A stretch of DNA of 64,000 nt from Tunturiibacter empetritectus (lineage in GTDB: Bacteria > Acidobacteriota > Terriglobia > Terriglobales > Acidobacteriaceae), in the NCBI RefSeq assembly GCF_013410875.1, contig NZ_JACCCU010000001.1, forward strand, positions 2,046,001-2,110,000, written 5' to 3'. The position numbers were made by a program, and so were the translations under genes. This document shows, one piece after another, positions 54,234 to 63,421 of the stretch. The notes beneath the pieces were generated by a model that was not told the DNA's origin, did no database searches, and saw only the letters and a program-made list of their open reading frames with translations. How positions within the stretch are numbered: position 1 is the stretch's first letter; every line of letters begins with the position of its first letter.

Positions 54234-54267
54234 TTTTTCTAAAAGCGAGCAAGCAGTATGCCCCTTC

Positions 54268-54365
54268 CGACCAACGGGAGGTCCACTACAGATCATCTCC
54301 CCAACACAAGGTATACAAGTCACGAAGTGACCGCCCCACGCGCAGTGGGCCCGTCCGGCAGGACA
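54268..54365. repeat. Dispersed repeat family copy D
   Basis: It begins with cgaccaacgggag as in copies A and B, has an unrelated 30-base insert, and ends with the shared core. The small hairpin is at 54335-54339 with 54345-54349 (loop gcgca). It lies between the convergent SMR-like pair and hpnE. Confidence 0.85.
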
Positions 54366-54377
54366 TCTCGTTCGTAG

Positions 54378-55826
54378 TTACCGGCTAAACCAGCGCATCA
54401 ACCCACTAGGCGGAGTCTCCGCCGCCATAAATCGTTTCGCATCCCCCACCACAGCCCCCGCCGCCAGCCGTCCACTCCGAACTCCACCCTCCATCGTCGA
54501 AGGCCACTCCGTCGCAGTCCAATCCCCCGCAAGAAAGAGCCCCGGCCACTCCGTCTCCTGCTTTGGCCGAAACTGATCCAGCCCCGTCGTCACAGAAAAC
54601 GTAGCGCGCGCCTCCTTCAGCACCCCACTCTTCACCAGCTTCGCCTGCTTCACCTCAGGAAAGAACATCTCCAGCTCCCGCAAAGCCGACGAGAGGATCT
54701 CCTCCCGCGTCATACTCAGCTGCGCCTTCGACCCTGCAATCACCAGCTCGACGTAGCTCCCCCGCTTCTTCGCATACCGTCTGATTCGCGACTTGTGAAA
54801 GAACCACTCAATCGTCGTATCCAATAACCACGCATGATCAAGATTTGTAATCTCGCGGTCGTACCAAAGCAGAATCGAAGTAAACGCCGAGTGCATCTGC
54901 CGAGCCATCTTTAACTCCAGATCATCCTTAGTCTCGGCATATCGTCCCGCAAACTCCTCGTTCACCCGAACCGCCGCTAGCAGCCTCTGCGTCTGTTCAA
55001 ACGGAAGCGCCAGAATCACTGCGTCCGCCGTATAACCCGCGTCAGCTGTATACACACGCCACCGTCCATCCGCCTCCTGCACCAGCCCTTCTACGCTCGC
55101 GCGAAGCCGCACCGCCCCCCCATACGCCTCGATCATCCGCGCCTCAGCCGAATAAAACTCGCTCAGCGGAACCGTAGGTATCCCCAGCCGCCCCCCCGTA
55201 GACGACTTCACAAACAGCTCATGAAATACCTTGCCCGCATACCGAGTCGAGCAGTGCGCCGGCCGATCATTCAGCGTAGCCATCACAATCGGGTTCCAGA
55301 AGTGCCGAATCGCAAGCTCCGTCTGCTTCGTGCGCTTCAGCCAGTGCTCGACGCTCTCCGTATCCTCCGCCGGATACCCGCGAAAGAACTCCATCAACCC
55401 ACGCGCAACCCCAACCTTGTCCTTCAACCCCAGCATCGACATGCCCGCAAAGCTGGGCGCGAAGTGAAACGGTGCCGGAAGATCGCTCGTCACAATCGTG
55501 CTGGCACTTCCATTCGGCTCGAGAAAAGTCTGCTCGTCATACCAGCGAATCTTGCCCGCAGTCCCCGCCTGCTCGCAAAGCTCAATCAGGTTTGTGCAAC
55601 ATCCCAGCAGTACATGCTGCTGGTCCACCACCTCCCCCAGCGCAGGATGCTCATACGAGTAAGCTCTCCCACCCACATAAGGTTTACGTTCAAGAACAGT
55701 TACAGACTTCCCTGCCCTCGCCAGCGCACTCGCCGCAGCCAGCCCCGCCGCCCCGGCGCCGACAACAATCACATCGCAATGTTCCGCGCCATTCACAACC
55801 GCACTACTCATGACCCCGCCACTCAC
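54378..55826 (-). CDS. hpnE: Hydroxysqualene dehydroxylase HpnE
   Basis: FAD-dependent amine-oxidase-fold enzyme that reduces hydroxysqualene to squalene, the last step of the HpnCDE route. 482 aa; the FAD dinucleotide motif is VVGAGAAGLAAAS (about residues 21-33), followed by VLERKPYVGGRAYS. A C-terminal GLFLAGDWTATEWPSTMEGG completes the FAD site. The GTG start overlaps the hpnD stop (GTGA); an ATG five codons on is the alternative. It is the last gene of the hopanoid operon. Confidence 0.93.
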   Translation of the reverse strand: MSGGVMSSAVVNGAEHCDVIVVGAGAAGLAAASALARAGKSVTVLERKPYVGGRAYSYEHPALGEVVDQQHVLLGCCTNLIELCEQAGTAGKIRWYDEQTFLEPNGSASTIVTSDLPAPFHFAPSFAGMSMLGLKDKVGVARGLMEFFRGYPAEDTESVEHWLKRTKQTELAIRHFWNPIVMATLNDRPAHCSTRYAGKVFHELFVKSSTGGRLGIPTVPLSEFYSAEARMIEAYGGAVRLRASVEGLVQEADGRWRVYTADAGYTADAVILALPFEQTQRLLAAVRVNEEFAGRYAETKDDLELKMARQMHSAFTSILLWYDREITNLDHAWLLDTTIEWFFHKSRIRRYAKKRGSYVELVIAGSKAQLSMTREEILSSALRELEMFFPEVKQAKLVKSGVLKEARATFSVTTGLDQFRPKQETEWPGLFLAGDWTATEWPSTMEGGVRSGRLAAGAVVGDAKRFMAAETPPSGLMRWFSR

Positions 55827-56761
55827 GAAACCATCCGGTTGCGCACAGCCATCCCCATTCCCTGCGCCAGGATCAGCAGCTTCCGCGAGGTCGGCACACT
55901 TACGCGCTCGGAGAAGACGTCGTAGTTCTTAGCCATAATCCGCTCCAGCAACCCGCGGTAGATCGTCACCAGTACCCAAAGAGCCGCGCGACTGTCCCTA
56001 TCGATCAGCGGCAGCAACTCCTCCGCCGCAGCATAATAAACCAGCGCCCGCGCCGCCTCCTGAGCCAGCAGACTCCGGACCACCTTCGTCTCAGCCTCCC
56101 GGCGAACCACCTGCAGCAGCTGTCCCACCTCAACCCTGCCCGCAGTCAAATCCTCCATCGGAAGATAGATCCGTCCACGCTCCGCATCCTCACTCACGTC
56201 CCGCAGAATATTGGTCAACTGGAACGCAACACCAGTCTTCTCCGCCAGCACCTCAGCCCGTGGATCGCTATATCCAAAGATGCGGATGCAAACCAACCCC
56301 ACCACCGAAGCAACCAGGTAGCAGTAGCGATACAACCCTTCAAAATCCTCATACACCTGCAGCGTCTGCGTCTTATCTGCAACGATATCGGTTACAAGAA
56401 CCACATCGGCCTGCGACTCTTCGAGGTCCATCGTCGTACCCCGCACCAGATCCTCCAGCAGCGCATCCGGAATCGCAAACTTCTTCTGTGTATCGTTCAA
56501 CGCCACAAAGACCGGATCATCCGACACGCCACTGCGCCGCGCCTCACGCCAGGCACCCAGCCATTCGGTCATCACCACGCGCCGCTCCACCACCGGCATC
56601 GTCTCCTCATCAGAGATATCATCGGCCCGCCGCATAAACGCATACACCGCGCACATCGCGTTTCTCTTCGGCTCCGGAAGCACGCGAAACGAGTAATAAA
56701 AGTTCTTCGCCTCCCGCTGCGCAATCCCGGCGCACACAGCATAAGCCTCAACAGTCGTCAC
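55823..56761 (-). CDS. hpnD: Presqualene diphosphate synthase HpnD
   Basis: Condenses two farnesyl diphosphates to presqualene diphosphate. 312-aa all-helical isoprenoid synthase with the first Asp-rich motif ADDISDEE (residues 46-53) and the second (QLTNILRDVSED, near 177-190). The opening REAKNFYYSFRVLPEPKR is typical of HpnD rather than HpnC. The GTG start overlaps the hpnC stop by four bases, and its own stop overlaps hpnE, so the operon is fully coupled. Confidence 0.94.
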   Translation of the reverse strand: MTTVEAYAVCAGIAQREAKNFYYSFRVLPEPKRNAMCAVYAFMRRADDISDEETMPVVERRVVMTEWLGAWREARRSGVSDDPVFVALNDTQKKFAIPDALLEDLVRGTTMDLEESQADVVLVTDIVADKTQTLQVYEDFEGLYRYCYLVASVVGLVCIRIFGYSDPRAEVLAEKTGVAFQLTNILRDVSEDAERGRIYLPMEDLTAGRVEVGQLLQVVRREAETKVVRSLLAQEAARALVYYAAAEELLPLIDRDSRAALWVLVTIYRGLLERIMAKNYDVFSERVSVPTSRKLLILAQGMGMAVRNRMVS

Positions 56762-57699
56762 GAGGCCATCCCCGCGCTCAGCTTGCCTACAAGCGCCTCG
56801 ATCAGCAGACCCGCCTTCCGCGTCTTCGACACCACCGGTCTTCCGCGCAACACATCGAAGTCCTGTCTTGTAATGCCGTTCAGAATCGCCTCTCCCCCCT
56901 TTCGAAACAGATCCAGCACCACCTTCAACTCCTTATCCACATGCTGGCTGATCTCCCCACCCTCCAGCAGCATCACGCGCGTCCGTACCACCAGCTCCTG
57001 CATCATCCCGCGAAACTCCGGCGTAAACACCCGCCCCTCTATCTGTCCCTCGTCCACCCCGAACCGCACCATCGACTCCGCAGGAAGATACCGCCGACCC
57101 CGCTCCTTATCCTCCACCACATCCTGCCAGAAGTTCGCCAGCTGCAGCGCCGTACAAACCTTGTCTGACATCAGCGCCCGCGCCTCATCGGTATACCCGC
57201 AAACCCAAAGCACCAGCCGCCCCACCGGATTCGCCGAGTAGTGCGAGTACTCCAGCAACTCCTCCCAGCTCTCATACTCCGTCTTGTACTGATCCATCCG
57301 AAACGCATGCAGCAGATTCAGAAAGAGCTGCCGTGGCGGATCGCACTCTCGAATCGTCTCCCGCAGCGCCACAAACACCGGGTGCATCGACCGCTCCGGC
57401 GCGTCGTAGCACTCCTCCAGCATCGCGCCCCAGCTATTCAGCAGACGAGTCGCAACCTCGTGATCCTCCACCTCATCTCCCAGATCATCGGCCACCCGGC
57501 AGTACGCGTAGATACTCTCGAAGTGCGGCCTCACCTTCGCCGGAAGAAAAAAGGTCGCCACATGAAAGTTCTCATAGTGCGAAGTCGCCAGCTCCCTGCA
57601 CCAGGCCCGCGCTTCAGCAAGAGTTGGCCTCTCCAGCGGCGTCAGGTACTCATGCGGAGCACCCAGCAGCGCATGCTGCATCGCAGTCGTATCGTTCAC
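56758..57699 (-). CDS. hpnC: Hydroxysqualene synthase HpnC
   Basis: Converts presqualene diphosphate to hydroxysqualene. 313-aa squalene/phytoene-synthase-fold protein. The conserved SHYENFHVATFFLP segment (about residues 40-53), Asp-rich motif VADDLGDE (69-76) and second motif QLANFWQDVVED (near 185-196) identify HpnC. I place the start at GTG 57699, which overlaps the upstream gene's stop (GTGA). A longer frame back to 57825 only reads antisense-like Gly/Cys residues. Confidence 0.93.
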   Translation of the reverse strand: MNDTTAMQHALLGAPHEYLTPLERPTLAEARAWCRELATSHYENFHVATFFLPAKVRPHFESIYAYCRVADDLGDEVEDHEVATRLLNSWGAMLEECYDAPERSMHPVFVALRETIRECDPPRQLFLNLLHAFRMDQYKTEYESWEELLEYSHYSANPVGRLVLWVCGYTDEARALMSDKVCTALQLANFWQDVVEDKERGRRYLPAESMVRFGVDEGQIEGRVFTPEFRGMMQELVVRTRVMLLEGGEISQHVDKELKVVLDLFRKGGEAILNGITRQDFDVLRGRPVVSKTRKAGLLIEALVGKLSAGMAS

Positions 57700-58763
57700 C
57701 GCGGCCCCCCAGCAGGAAAGACCGCCGTCTTGATATCCCGCGCACTTCCATTGCGATGCATCATCCCCGCAAAGACCGCCGGCACCTCCTCCAGCCCAGC
57801 CCGTCCCGTGATGTACTCCGCGCACTTGAACCGCCCACTCGTCACCAGCTCAAACGCCGTCCTGCAGGTCGCCGGCGTGTGGTGAAAGCTCGCCTTCAAC
57901 GTAATGTCTCCGTAGTGCAGCCGGTTGGTATCCAGCTTTACCTTCGTCCCGCTCGGCGGACCCCCAAAAAAGTTCACTACTCCGCCCTTCCGCACCATAT
58001 CCACTCCCCACTCCCACGTGGCCGGAACCGCCACCGCCTCGATCACGATATCCGCGCCCCTTCCCGCAGGAGTCAGAGCACGCGTGGCCGCCACAACATC
58101 CGGCACGGAGCCCACGTGAACCACCTCGCGAGCCCCAAACAACTTCGCCGCGCCGATCTGGTCCTCGCGCTTCACCACCGCAATCACCTCTACCCCCGCA
58201 ATCTCCGCAGCATGCATAAACATCAACCCGATCGGCCCCGCTCCGATCACCACCATCGTGTCTCCGGCCTTCGCTACACTCTCCTCCAGCCCTCTCACCA
58301 CGCACGCCAGCGGCTCGGTCAGCGCCGCAAACTCCAGCGGAACCCCATCCGGCACAATTAACGTATTCTTTTCCACGATCCGCGCCGGAATCCGAATAAA
58401 CTCCGCATAAGCCCCGTTGTTAAACAAGAGATCTTCACACAGATTCTGCTGTCCATGCCTGCAAAAAAAACACACGTCGCACGGAGCCGAGTTCAAAGCC
58501 ACCACCCGGTCCCCCACCTTGAACGCCGTCACCCCAGCGCCTACCTCCTCCACCACCCCAGCCAGCTCATGCCCAAACGGTATTGGCGGCTTCAGCATCT
58601 TGGCATGGTAGCCTCGCCGATAGACCTTCAAATCCGTCCCACAGGTCAGCGCCGCCCCCACCCGAACCACCAACTCCCCGGCACCGGCCTGCGGTATCGC
58701 TACGCGTTCCAGCCGCAGGTCTTCCTTGCCGTACAACACCGCCGCCGTCATCTCAGCTTTCAC
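57696..58763 (-). CDS. Zinc-dependent alcohol dehydrogenase in hopanoid operon
   Basis: 355-aa medium-chain dehydrogenase/reductase. Catalytic zinc ligands are Cys 41 in ALTCGTDLKVY and the GHELAGVVEEVG histidine; the structural-zinc loop has APCDVCFFCRHGQQNLC. The Rossmann motif is VVIGAGPIGLMF. Similar enzymes oxidise threonine, sorbitol or other alcohols; the substrate here is unknown. It is the first gene of the hpnC-hpnD-hpnE operon with four-base overlap, so a role in terpenoid or hopanoid metabolism is likely (inference). Start GTG 58763; ATG 58751 is possible. Confidence 0.87.
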   Translation of the reverse strand: MKAEMTAAVLYGKEDLRLERVAIPQAGAGELVVRVGAALTCGTDLKVYRRGYHAKMLKPPIPFGHELAGVVEEVGAGVTAFKVGDRVVALNSAPCDVCFFCRHGQQNLCEDLLFNNGAYAEFIRIPARIVEKNTLIVPDGVPLEFAALTEPLACVVRGLEESVAKAGDTMVVIGAGPIGLMFMHAAEIAGVEVIAVVKREDQIGAAKLFGAREVVHVGSVPDVVAATRALTPAGRGADIVIEAVAVPATWEWGVDMVRKGGVVNFFGGPPSGTKVKLDTNRLHYGDITLKASFHHTPATCRTAFELVTSGRFKCAEYITGRAGLEEVPAVFAGMMHRNGSARDIKTAVFPAGGPR

Positions 58764-58879
58764 TCTTCTATCTTCTCATTCCCGACCGGATTGGTGCACA
58801 TTTCGCCATCCCTCAAATCCTTCAAGAACATGCAATCCTCGCCGCCGCCCCAGCATCTGATAATCTGAGCCACATAAAC

Positions 58880-59659
58880 ATGCCCTTTGTCTCCCCAGAG
58901 ATCTTCGCCAAGGAAAGACTCGCCGCGATCCAGGACTACTCCATCCTGGCATGGCGAGCCGTCGTCAACCTCTTCAGCAAGCCGCGTTATCTGGCCGACA
59001 TCTACACCCAGATGGACTACATCGGCGTCGGCTCCATGCCCATCGTCGTCCTCACCGGCTTCTTCACCGGCTGCGTCCTCGCCCTCCAGTCCGCCACCTC
59101 GCTCGAGGCCTTCGGCTCCGTCAGCCTCACCGGCAACCTCGTCGCCCTCTCCATGGTCAAGGAGCTGGGCCCCGTCCTCACCGGCCTCATGGTCTCCGGC
59201 CGCAACGCCTCCGGCATGGCCTCCGAGATCGGCTCCATGAAGGTCACCGAGCAGATTGACGCCATGCGAGCCCTCGGCACCGACCCCGTCCGAAAACTCG
59301 TCACCCCGCGCCTCTACGCCACCGTCTTCATGCTCTTCTTCCTCACCATCATGTCGGACGCCTGCGGCATCGCCGGAGGCGCTCTCATCAGCATCGCCCT
59401 GCTCGGACTCAACGGCTCATCCTATTTTCACAACTCCTACCGTGCTCTCCAATACGGAGACGTCGTACAGGGTCTCGCCAAGCCCCTCTTCTCCGGCTTC
59501 ATCATCGCCACCGTCGGCTGCTACTTCGGCATGAACACCAAGGGGGGTACCCAGGGCGTCGGTAAAGCCACCACTCAGGCTGTCGTCGTCTCCTCCGTCT
59601 TCATCATCATCGTCGACCTCCTCGTCACACGCGCCATGATCGGCGTCTTCGGCAGGTAA
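58880..59659 (+). CDS. mlaE: MlaE-type lipid ABC transporter permease
   Basis: 259-aa inner-membrane permease of the Mla/Ttg2/TGD1 family, which moves phospholipid or other lipids between membranes together with an MCE protein. About five membrane helices. Marks are VVLTGFFTGCVLALQSA, SLTGNLVALSMVKELGPVLT, and the coupling segment ASEIGSMKVTEQIDAMRALG. ATG 58880 starts the family-typical sequence; the longer upstream frame is not convincing. The ATPase follows 18 bases on. It is divergent from the hopanoid operon. Confidence 0.93.
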   Translation: MPFVSPEIFAKERLAAIQDYSILAWRAVVNLFSKPRYLADIYTQMDYIGVGSMPIVVLTGFFTGCVLALQSATSLEAFGSVSLTGNLVALSMVKELGPVLTGLMVSGRNASGMASEIGSMKVTEQIDAMRALGTDPVRKLVTPRLYATVFMLFFLTIMSDACGIAGGALISIALLGLNGSSYFHNSYRALQYGDVVQGLAKPLFSGFIIATVGCYFGMNTKGGTQGVGKATTQAVVVSSVFIIIVDLLVTRAMIGVFGR

Positions 59660-59677
59660 AGGCAGAATCACACTCCA

Positions 59678-60520
59678 ATGGCAGACCTCGCCCAATCCGG
59701 CTCCGCAACCCTCGAGAACAAACCCGACTCGCAGGAGCCCATCGTTGTCGTCGAAGACGTCTCCATCACCTTCGATGTAAAGCCCATCCTCCAGAACGTC
59801 TCCTTCACCGTCCAGCGCGGCGAAACCCGCATCATCCTCGGCCCCGCAGGCGGCGGCAAATCCGTCCTCCTGAAGCTCATCAACGGCCTCCTCAAGCCCG
59901 ACACCGGCTCCATTCAAGTCTTCGGCCACAACGTCTCCACCATGCGCGAGAAAGATCTCTTCAAACTCCGCAGCCGCATCGGCATGGTCTTTCAGGAGTC
60001 GGCCCTCTTCGACTCCATCTCCGTCGGCGACAACGTCTCCTACCGCCTCCACGAAGACAAACTCCCCGAAGAAGAAACTCACGCCCGCGTCATCGAGGCC
60101 CTCCGCTTCGTCGAGCTCGAAAACACCATCGAAAAATTTCCCTCTGAGCTCTCCGGAGGAATGCGCCGTCGCGTCTCCATCGCCCGCGCCATCATCACCA
60201 ATCCCGACCTCATCCTCTACGACTCCCCCACCGGCGGCCTCGACCCCATCACCTCCACCACCATCATCGACCTCGTCATCAAGCAGCGCGACGTCACCCA
60301 GACCACCTCGCTCGTCATTACCCACCGCATCCAGGACGCCTACCTCCTCGCCCGCAGCCGTTTCAACAAAGAGACCGGCAAAGTCGAACAGATCCCCAAC
60401 AACGGCATCGACGACAGCACAAAGTTCCTCGTCCTCAACGAGGGAAAAGTCGTCTTCGACGGCACCACCGAAGAGCTCGTCCACTCCACCGACCCCTGGC
60501 TCAGGGAATACCTCTCCTAG
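59678..60520 (+). CDS. mlaF: MlaF-type lipid ABC transporter ATPase
   Basis: 280-aa ABC ATPase partnering the MlaE permease. Walker A is GPAGGGKSVL (near residues 54-63), the signature motif is LSGGMRRR near 157, and the H-loop His sits in VITHRIQDAY. The Walker B end reads LILYDSPTGGLDP: the usual catalytic Glu after the Asp (position 183) is Ser. No mlaD, mlaC or mlaB is found downstream; the next gene is on the opposite strand. Confidence 0.92.
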   Translation: MADLAQSGSATLENKPDSQEPIVVVEDVSITFDVKPILQNVSFTVQRGETRIILGPAGGGKSVLLKLINGLLKPDTGSIQVFGHNVSTMREKDLFKLRSRIGMVFQESALFDSISVGDNVSYRLHEDKLPEEETHARVIEALRFVELENTIEKFPSELSGGMRRRVSIARAIITNPDLILYDSPTGGLDPITSTTIIDLVIKQRDVTQTTSLVITHRIQDAYLLARSRFNKETGKVEQIPNNGIDDSTKFLVLNEGKVVFDGTTEELVHSTDPWLREYLS

Positions 60521-60632
60521 CCCCCATCGAACGCCGAAGCACCTCGACTCCACTCTACCCACAAAAATCGCCTAGCCAACCAATTCTCAAAGCGCAGGCC
60601 CTGAGCAGCTTTGGCAGATAGTGCCACTTGCG

Positions 60633-62194
60633 CTAAAGTTTGCCATCAGGTGTGTCCTTCATGGCTGCACCTACGAGCACTCTTGGCAAGTCGTTCCATG
60701 GCGTCAGACCGATATGCATCATGAAAAACTGATTAACTACGAGGTGCTCGCGCGCAACGGCATCCATCAACTCCCCAACGGTCTGCGGATAGAAAAATGA
60801 GCCATCGTCATTCTGCTGGAAAGGGTCGCTGCCATAAAGCAGGTGATGCTCAGGAAAATAAACCATCATCTGCCGCTCGCTTGTCTCACCATGTATTGGG
60901 TAGATTTCCAGCCGATTCGGCCCCGCGCCAAGCACAGTTTTTCCGCTAACAACATGAAACTCGGGTTGTCGTGGCGAGCGCTCCAATGCATCGGGCTTGG
61001 TCGTGCGTTTTCCAGCAATTACACGTTCAAGAATGGGCCGGTTTAAGTTAAGAGCGTAGATCGGAACACCTTCTGCCACGTATTCCCGAATTCCTGCCAA
61101 GTGCGGCCATGAATCGGAAGTTGTGATGACGGCCTTAACGGGTATACCGGGGAAGCGTTTTCTGGCTTCTGCGATCACCTTTACGGAATAGCCCGAAGAG
61201 ATTGGCGCTTCCAGAATGACAATGCCATCGTCTTGGCGGACAAAAGTCGTGTTCCAAATACCCGGTACGAAACCACGCCAGGCTTTAGCTCCTTCGCTGG
61301 TTGACCGGGGATGCCGAGAGGACGAGCCTCAAGGTCAGCGGATTTCGAATCGGGGCTGTAGCGCTTACGCACTTCATCAGGGATGGTGAGTTCGGATTCG
61401 TCCAACGGTTCGTCGATCTTTAGTTCACTAATCACGAACATGCTGTCCGGCAACCCATTCTCCTCCACATTCCACTGGAGCGGCAGGTGAATGCCTCCTT
61501 TTGCCAACCACCAAAAGCTGAAGCTGGTGCGCATGGTTACATCACCTAGGTAGTTCCAGAAGTTGCTATGCGCCAGAGGGCCGGAATAATCAACCGCCGT
61601 AGGAAGATGTGTGTAGGGATTGAGATAAATCGTAACTGGTGCGCCATCGAATGTGAATAAGACTACGTTTTGCGAAATTGATTGCAAAGTGGTATCAGGT
61701 GCCACGTGCAAATCGGGTGCATCGAGCGCAGTGAGCAAGAGCCGTTCCGGACTCAACGCCATGCGTTCCTGAGCAGACTGTACCTGCTGCGGAGTTCCGG
61801 GTTGTGCAGTCTGCTGCGGCGGCGCTGCTGCCCCCTGGGATGAAACTAAGCGCATGGCAACGTAATTAGCCACAACTACGCTATTTGTGAACCTCGCTAC
61901 AGGGTAGAGAGACGACACCTGCCGGTTTAGATACCGATGAGCAGCCAAGTCGTGAATTTCGGTTAGTTCATTCATCTGAACAATGTAGGGCCCTTCAGGA
62001 CGTTCGGACTGTTCTAGTTCGTTTCGGTAACCGTTGGCTTCCCATTGCACGCTGCGCAGGGCTCGCAATTTGGCTTCACCGCCCTGTGCGGTGAGGCCGG
62101 CATGGATTAAGGTGAGAGCCGCAGAATCGGAGGCGTACAGCCGAACTGCGAAAAGAAGGAGAATCGCTGACGACACAAAGTTACGCTTCAGCAA
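60633..62194 (-). pseudogene. Frameshifted MBL-fold (metallo-beta-lactamase-like) protein gene
   Basis: One gene read in two frames. The upstream part (62194 to 61181, 337 aa from TTG 62194 with GAGG upstream and a signal peptide) ends in an off-frame tail. The downstream part (to 60633) continues an MBL-fold domain. Shifting frame at the A-run 61270-61272 (minus strand TTT) restores a continuous protein of about 519 aa with GIWNTTFVRQDDGIVILEAP across the junction. A single lost base there explains the break; sequencing error is possible. The usual HxHxDH metal motif is replaced by TTSDSWPHLAGI, so the domain may never have bound metals in the standard way. Confidence 0.85.
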
Positions 62195-62384
62195 GATTAT
62201 GACCTCAAATCTACTTGATTAAAACTTCCGCTCTGACTGCTGCGACGCTCGACGACTTGGCCGTACAAATTATCAGCCTATCCGCGTGGGTTCAGCGGCC
62301 CGAATACTAATCAGAAACAAGAAATATCCTTCTATTGATCAATCATTCCACTCGTCACTCAGCGCTCGACTCTATTGCGTTCCG

Positions 62385-63023
62385 CTAACGCTTCCCTTTC
62401 TTCCACTCCTCATAAGGAATCCGCGGAATATTCAAAAACGAATCCCGCGTCTTCACGTAAGCGCCCAGCCCATTCATGCGGCCAATCGCATGCAACTCCT
62501 CCGACAGCACATAAGGCCCCGCCGGATCGAGAAACTTATCCTCGATATAGATCGACACCACCCGACCCAGCACGATCCGCGACCGCCCAATCTCCATCGT
62601 TGTAAACTCCTTGCACTCGAGCGCCGCATGAGCCTGCGCGATCCGCGGCACCTTCACCACCTGCGAGGGCGCAGTCGTAAACCCGGCCATCTCCAACTCA
62701 TCAAACTCCGCAGGAAAATCCGTCGCGCAGATGTTCATCTGCTGCGCGATATCCTCGGTCACCACGTTCACCACGAACTCCCCCGTCCGCCGGATATTCC
62801 GCGCCGTATCCTTCGGCACAAAATGCTCCGAAGGACGATTCATTACCCCCAGCCCGACGATCGGCGGATCGGTACAAAGGTAGTTGTACGAGCTGTAAGG
62901 CGCAGCATTCATCCTGCCCTCTTCATTCATGCTCGTCACCAGAGCAATCGGCCGAGGCGCAACCAAACCGATCAGCAGGTTATAGGTCTCACGCGCCTTA
63001 ATCTTCTCAACATCAAAAATCAT
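62385..63023 (-). CDS. Flavin reductase-like FMN-binding protein
   Basis: 212-aa protein of the flavin reductase-like split-barrel domain, binding FMN and often supplying reduced flavin to a monooxygenase or acting as an oxidoreductase. Marks are APRPIALVTSMNEEGRMNAA, APYSSYNYLCTDPPIVGLGV, the FVVNVV strand and the AALECKEFTTMEIGRSRIVL segment. AGGAGTAAAG precedes the ATG. A partner such as the luciferase-like enzyme at 27557 would be distant, so its substrate is unknown. Confidence 0.9.
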   Translation of the reverse strand: MIFDVEKIKARETYNLLIGLVAPRPIALVTSMNEEGRMNAAPYSSYNYLCTDPPIVGLGVMNRPSEHFVPKDTARNIRRTGEFVVNVVTEDIAQQMNICATDFPAEFDELEMAGFTTAPSQVVKVPRIAQAHAALECKEFTTMEIGRSRIVLGRVVSIYIEDKFLDPAGPYVLSEELHAIGRMNGLGAYVKTRDSFLNIPRIPYEEWKKGKR

Positions 63024-63144
63024 CTTTACTCCTGGTACCCTTCAGCAGCCTAGCATTCCCGCCACCCGTTGTACTCGCAATCGCCTCTTTGGGTAGTGTT
63101 GCAGTTTGAATTTCCACAGAATTGCTTGGGTTTGAGGTGCGGCG

Positions 63145-63150
63145 TAGGCT
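63145..63150 (+). promoter_or_regulatory. Putative -10-like box (TAGGCT) for small gene
   Basis: TAGGCT is followed by six bases and ATG 63157, with no ribosome-binding site between. It is a weaker member of the leaderless pattern seen elsewhere in the window. Confidence 0.3.
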
Positions 63151-63156
63151 CTTGAA

Positions 63157-63384
63157 ATGGCGAAGAAACCGGAACTCATCAAGATTAGCGAAACGGAGTA
63201 CAGCTGCTCATGCGGTGCTTTCAAGATCCAACGAAACACTGCTCGCCCCAAACCTGCGACTGAAGCTGAGTGGCAGCGACTCCGGGATCAGCAATTTACT
63301 GAACATTTGGGACATCGCCATTCTGTAGAAGAGACTAGTTCTGCGACCAAATCCCCCAAGCCGAAGACCCGTGAGGTGAACTAA
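63157..63384 (+). CDS. Small Cys/His-containing hypothetical protein
   Basis: 75 aa, basic C terminus, no signal peptide. A CSCGAF motif and a later HLGHRH could together bind zinc. No family is recognised. Codon use is not C-biased, in line with the accessory right end. Confidence is limited by its size. Confidence 0.5.
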   Translation: MAKKPELIKISETEYSCSCGAFKIQRNTARPKPATEAEWQRLRDQQFTEHLGHRHSVEETSSATKSPKPKTREVN

Positions 63385-63421
63385 GCCGCCGCGCGGATCA
63401 TTAGGGAAGTCAGGCGAGAAA

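Noticed and set aside
57700-57825. Longer HpnC starting at 57825
   Set aside because: The extra 42 residues are antisense-like and overlap the coding end of the dehydrogenase; GTG 57699 gives the same four-base overlap as the rest of the operon.
58583-58879. Upstream extension of mlaE
   Set aside because: It runs into the divergent dehydrogenase gene and promoter region; the residues do not resemble MlaE.
59417-60562. 381-aa open frame antisense to mlaE-mlaF
   Set aside because: Acidic Gly/Val shadow spanning two genes that have clear motifs on the plus strand.
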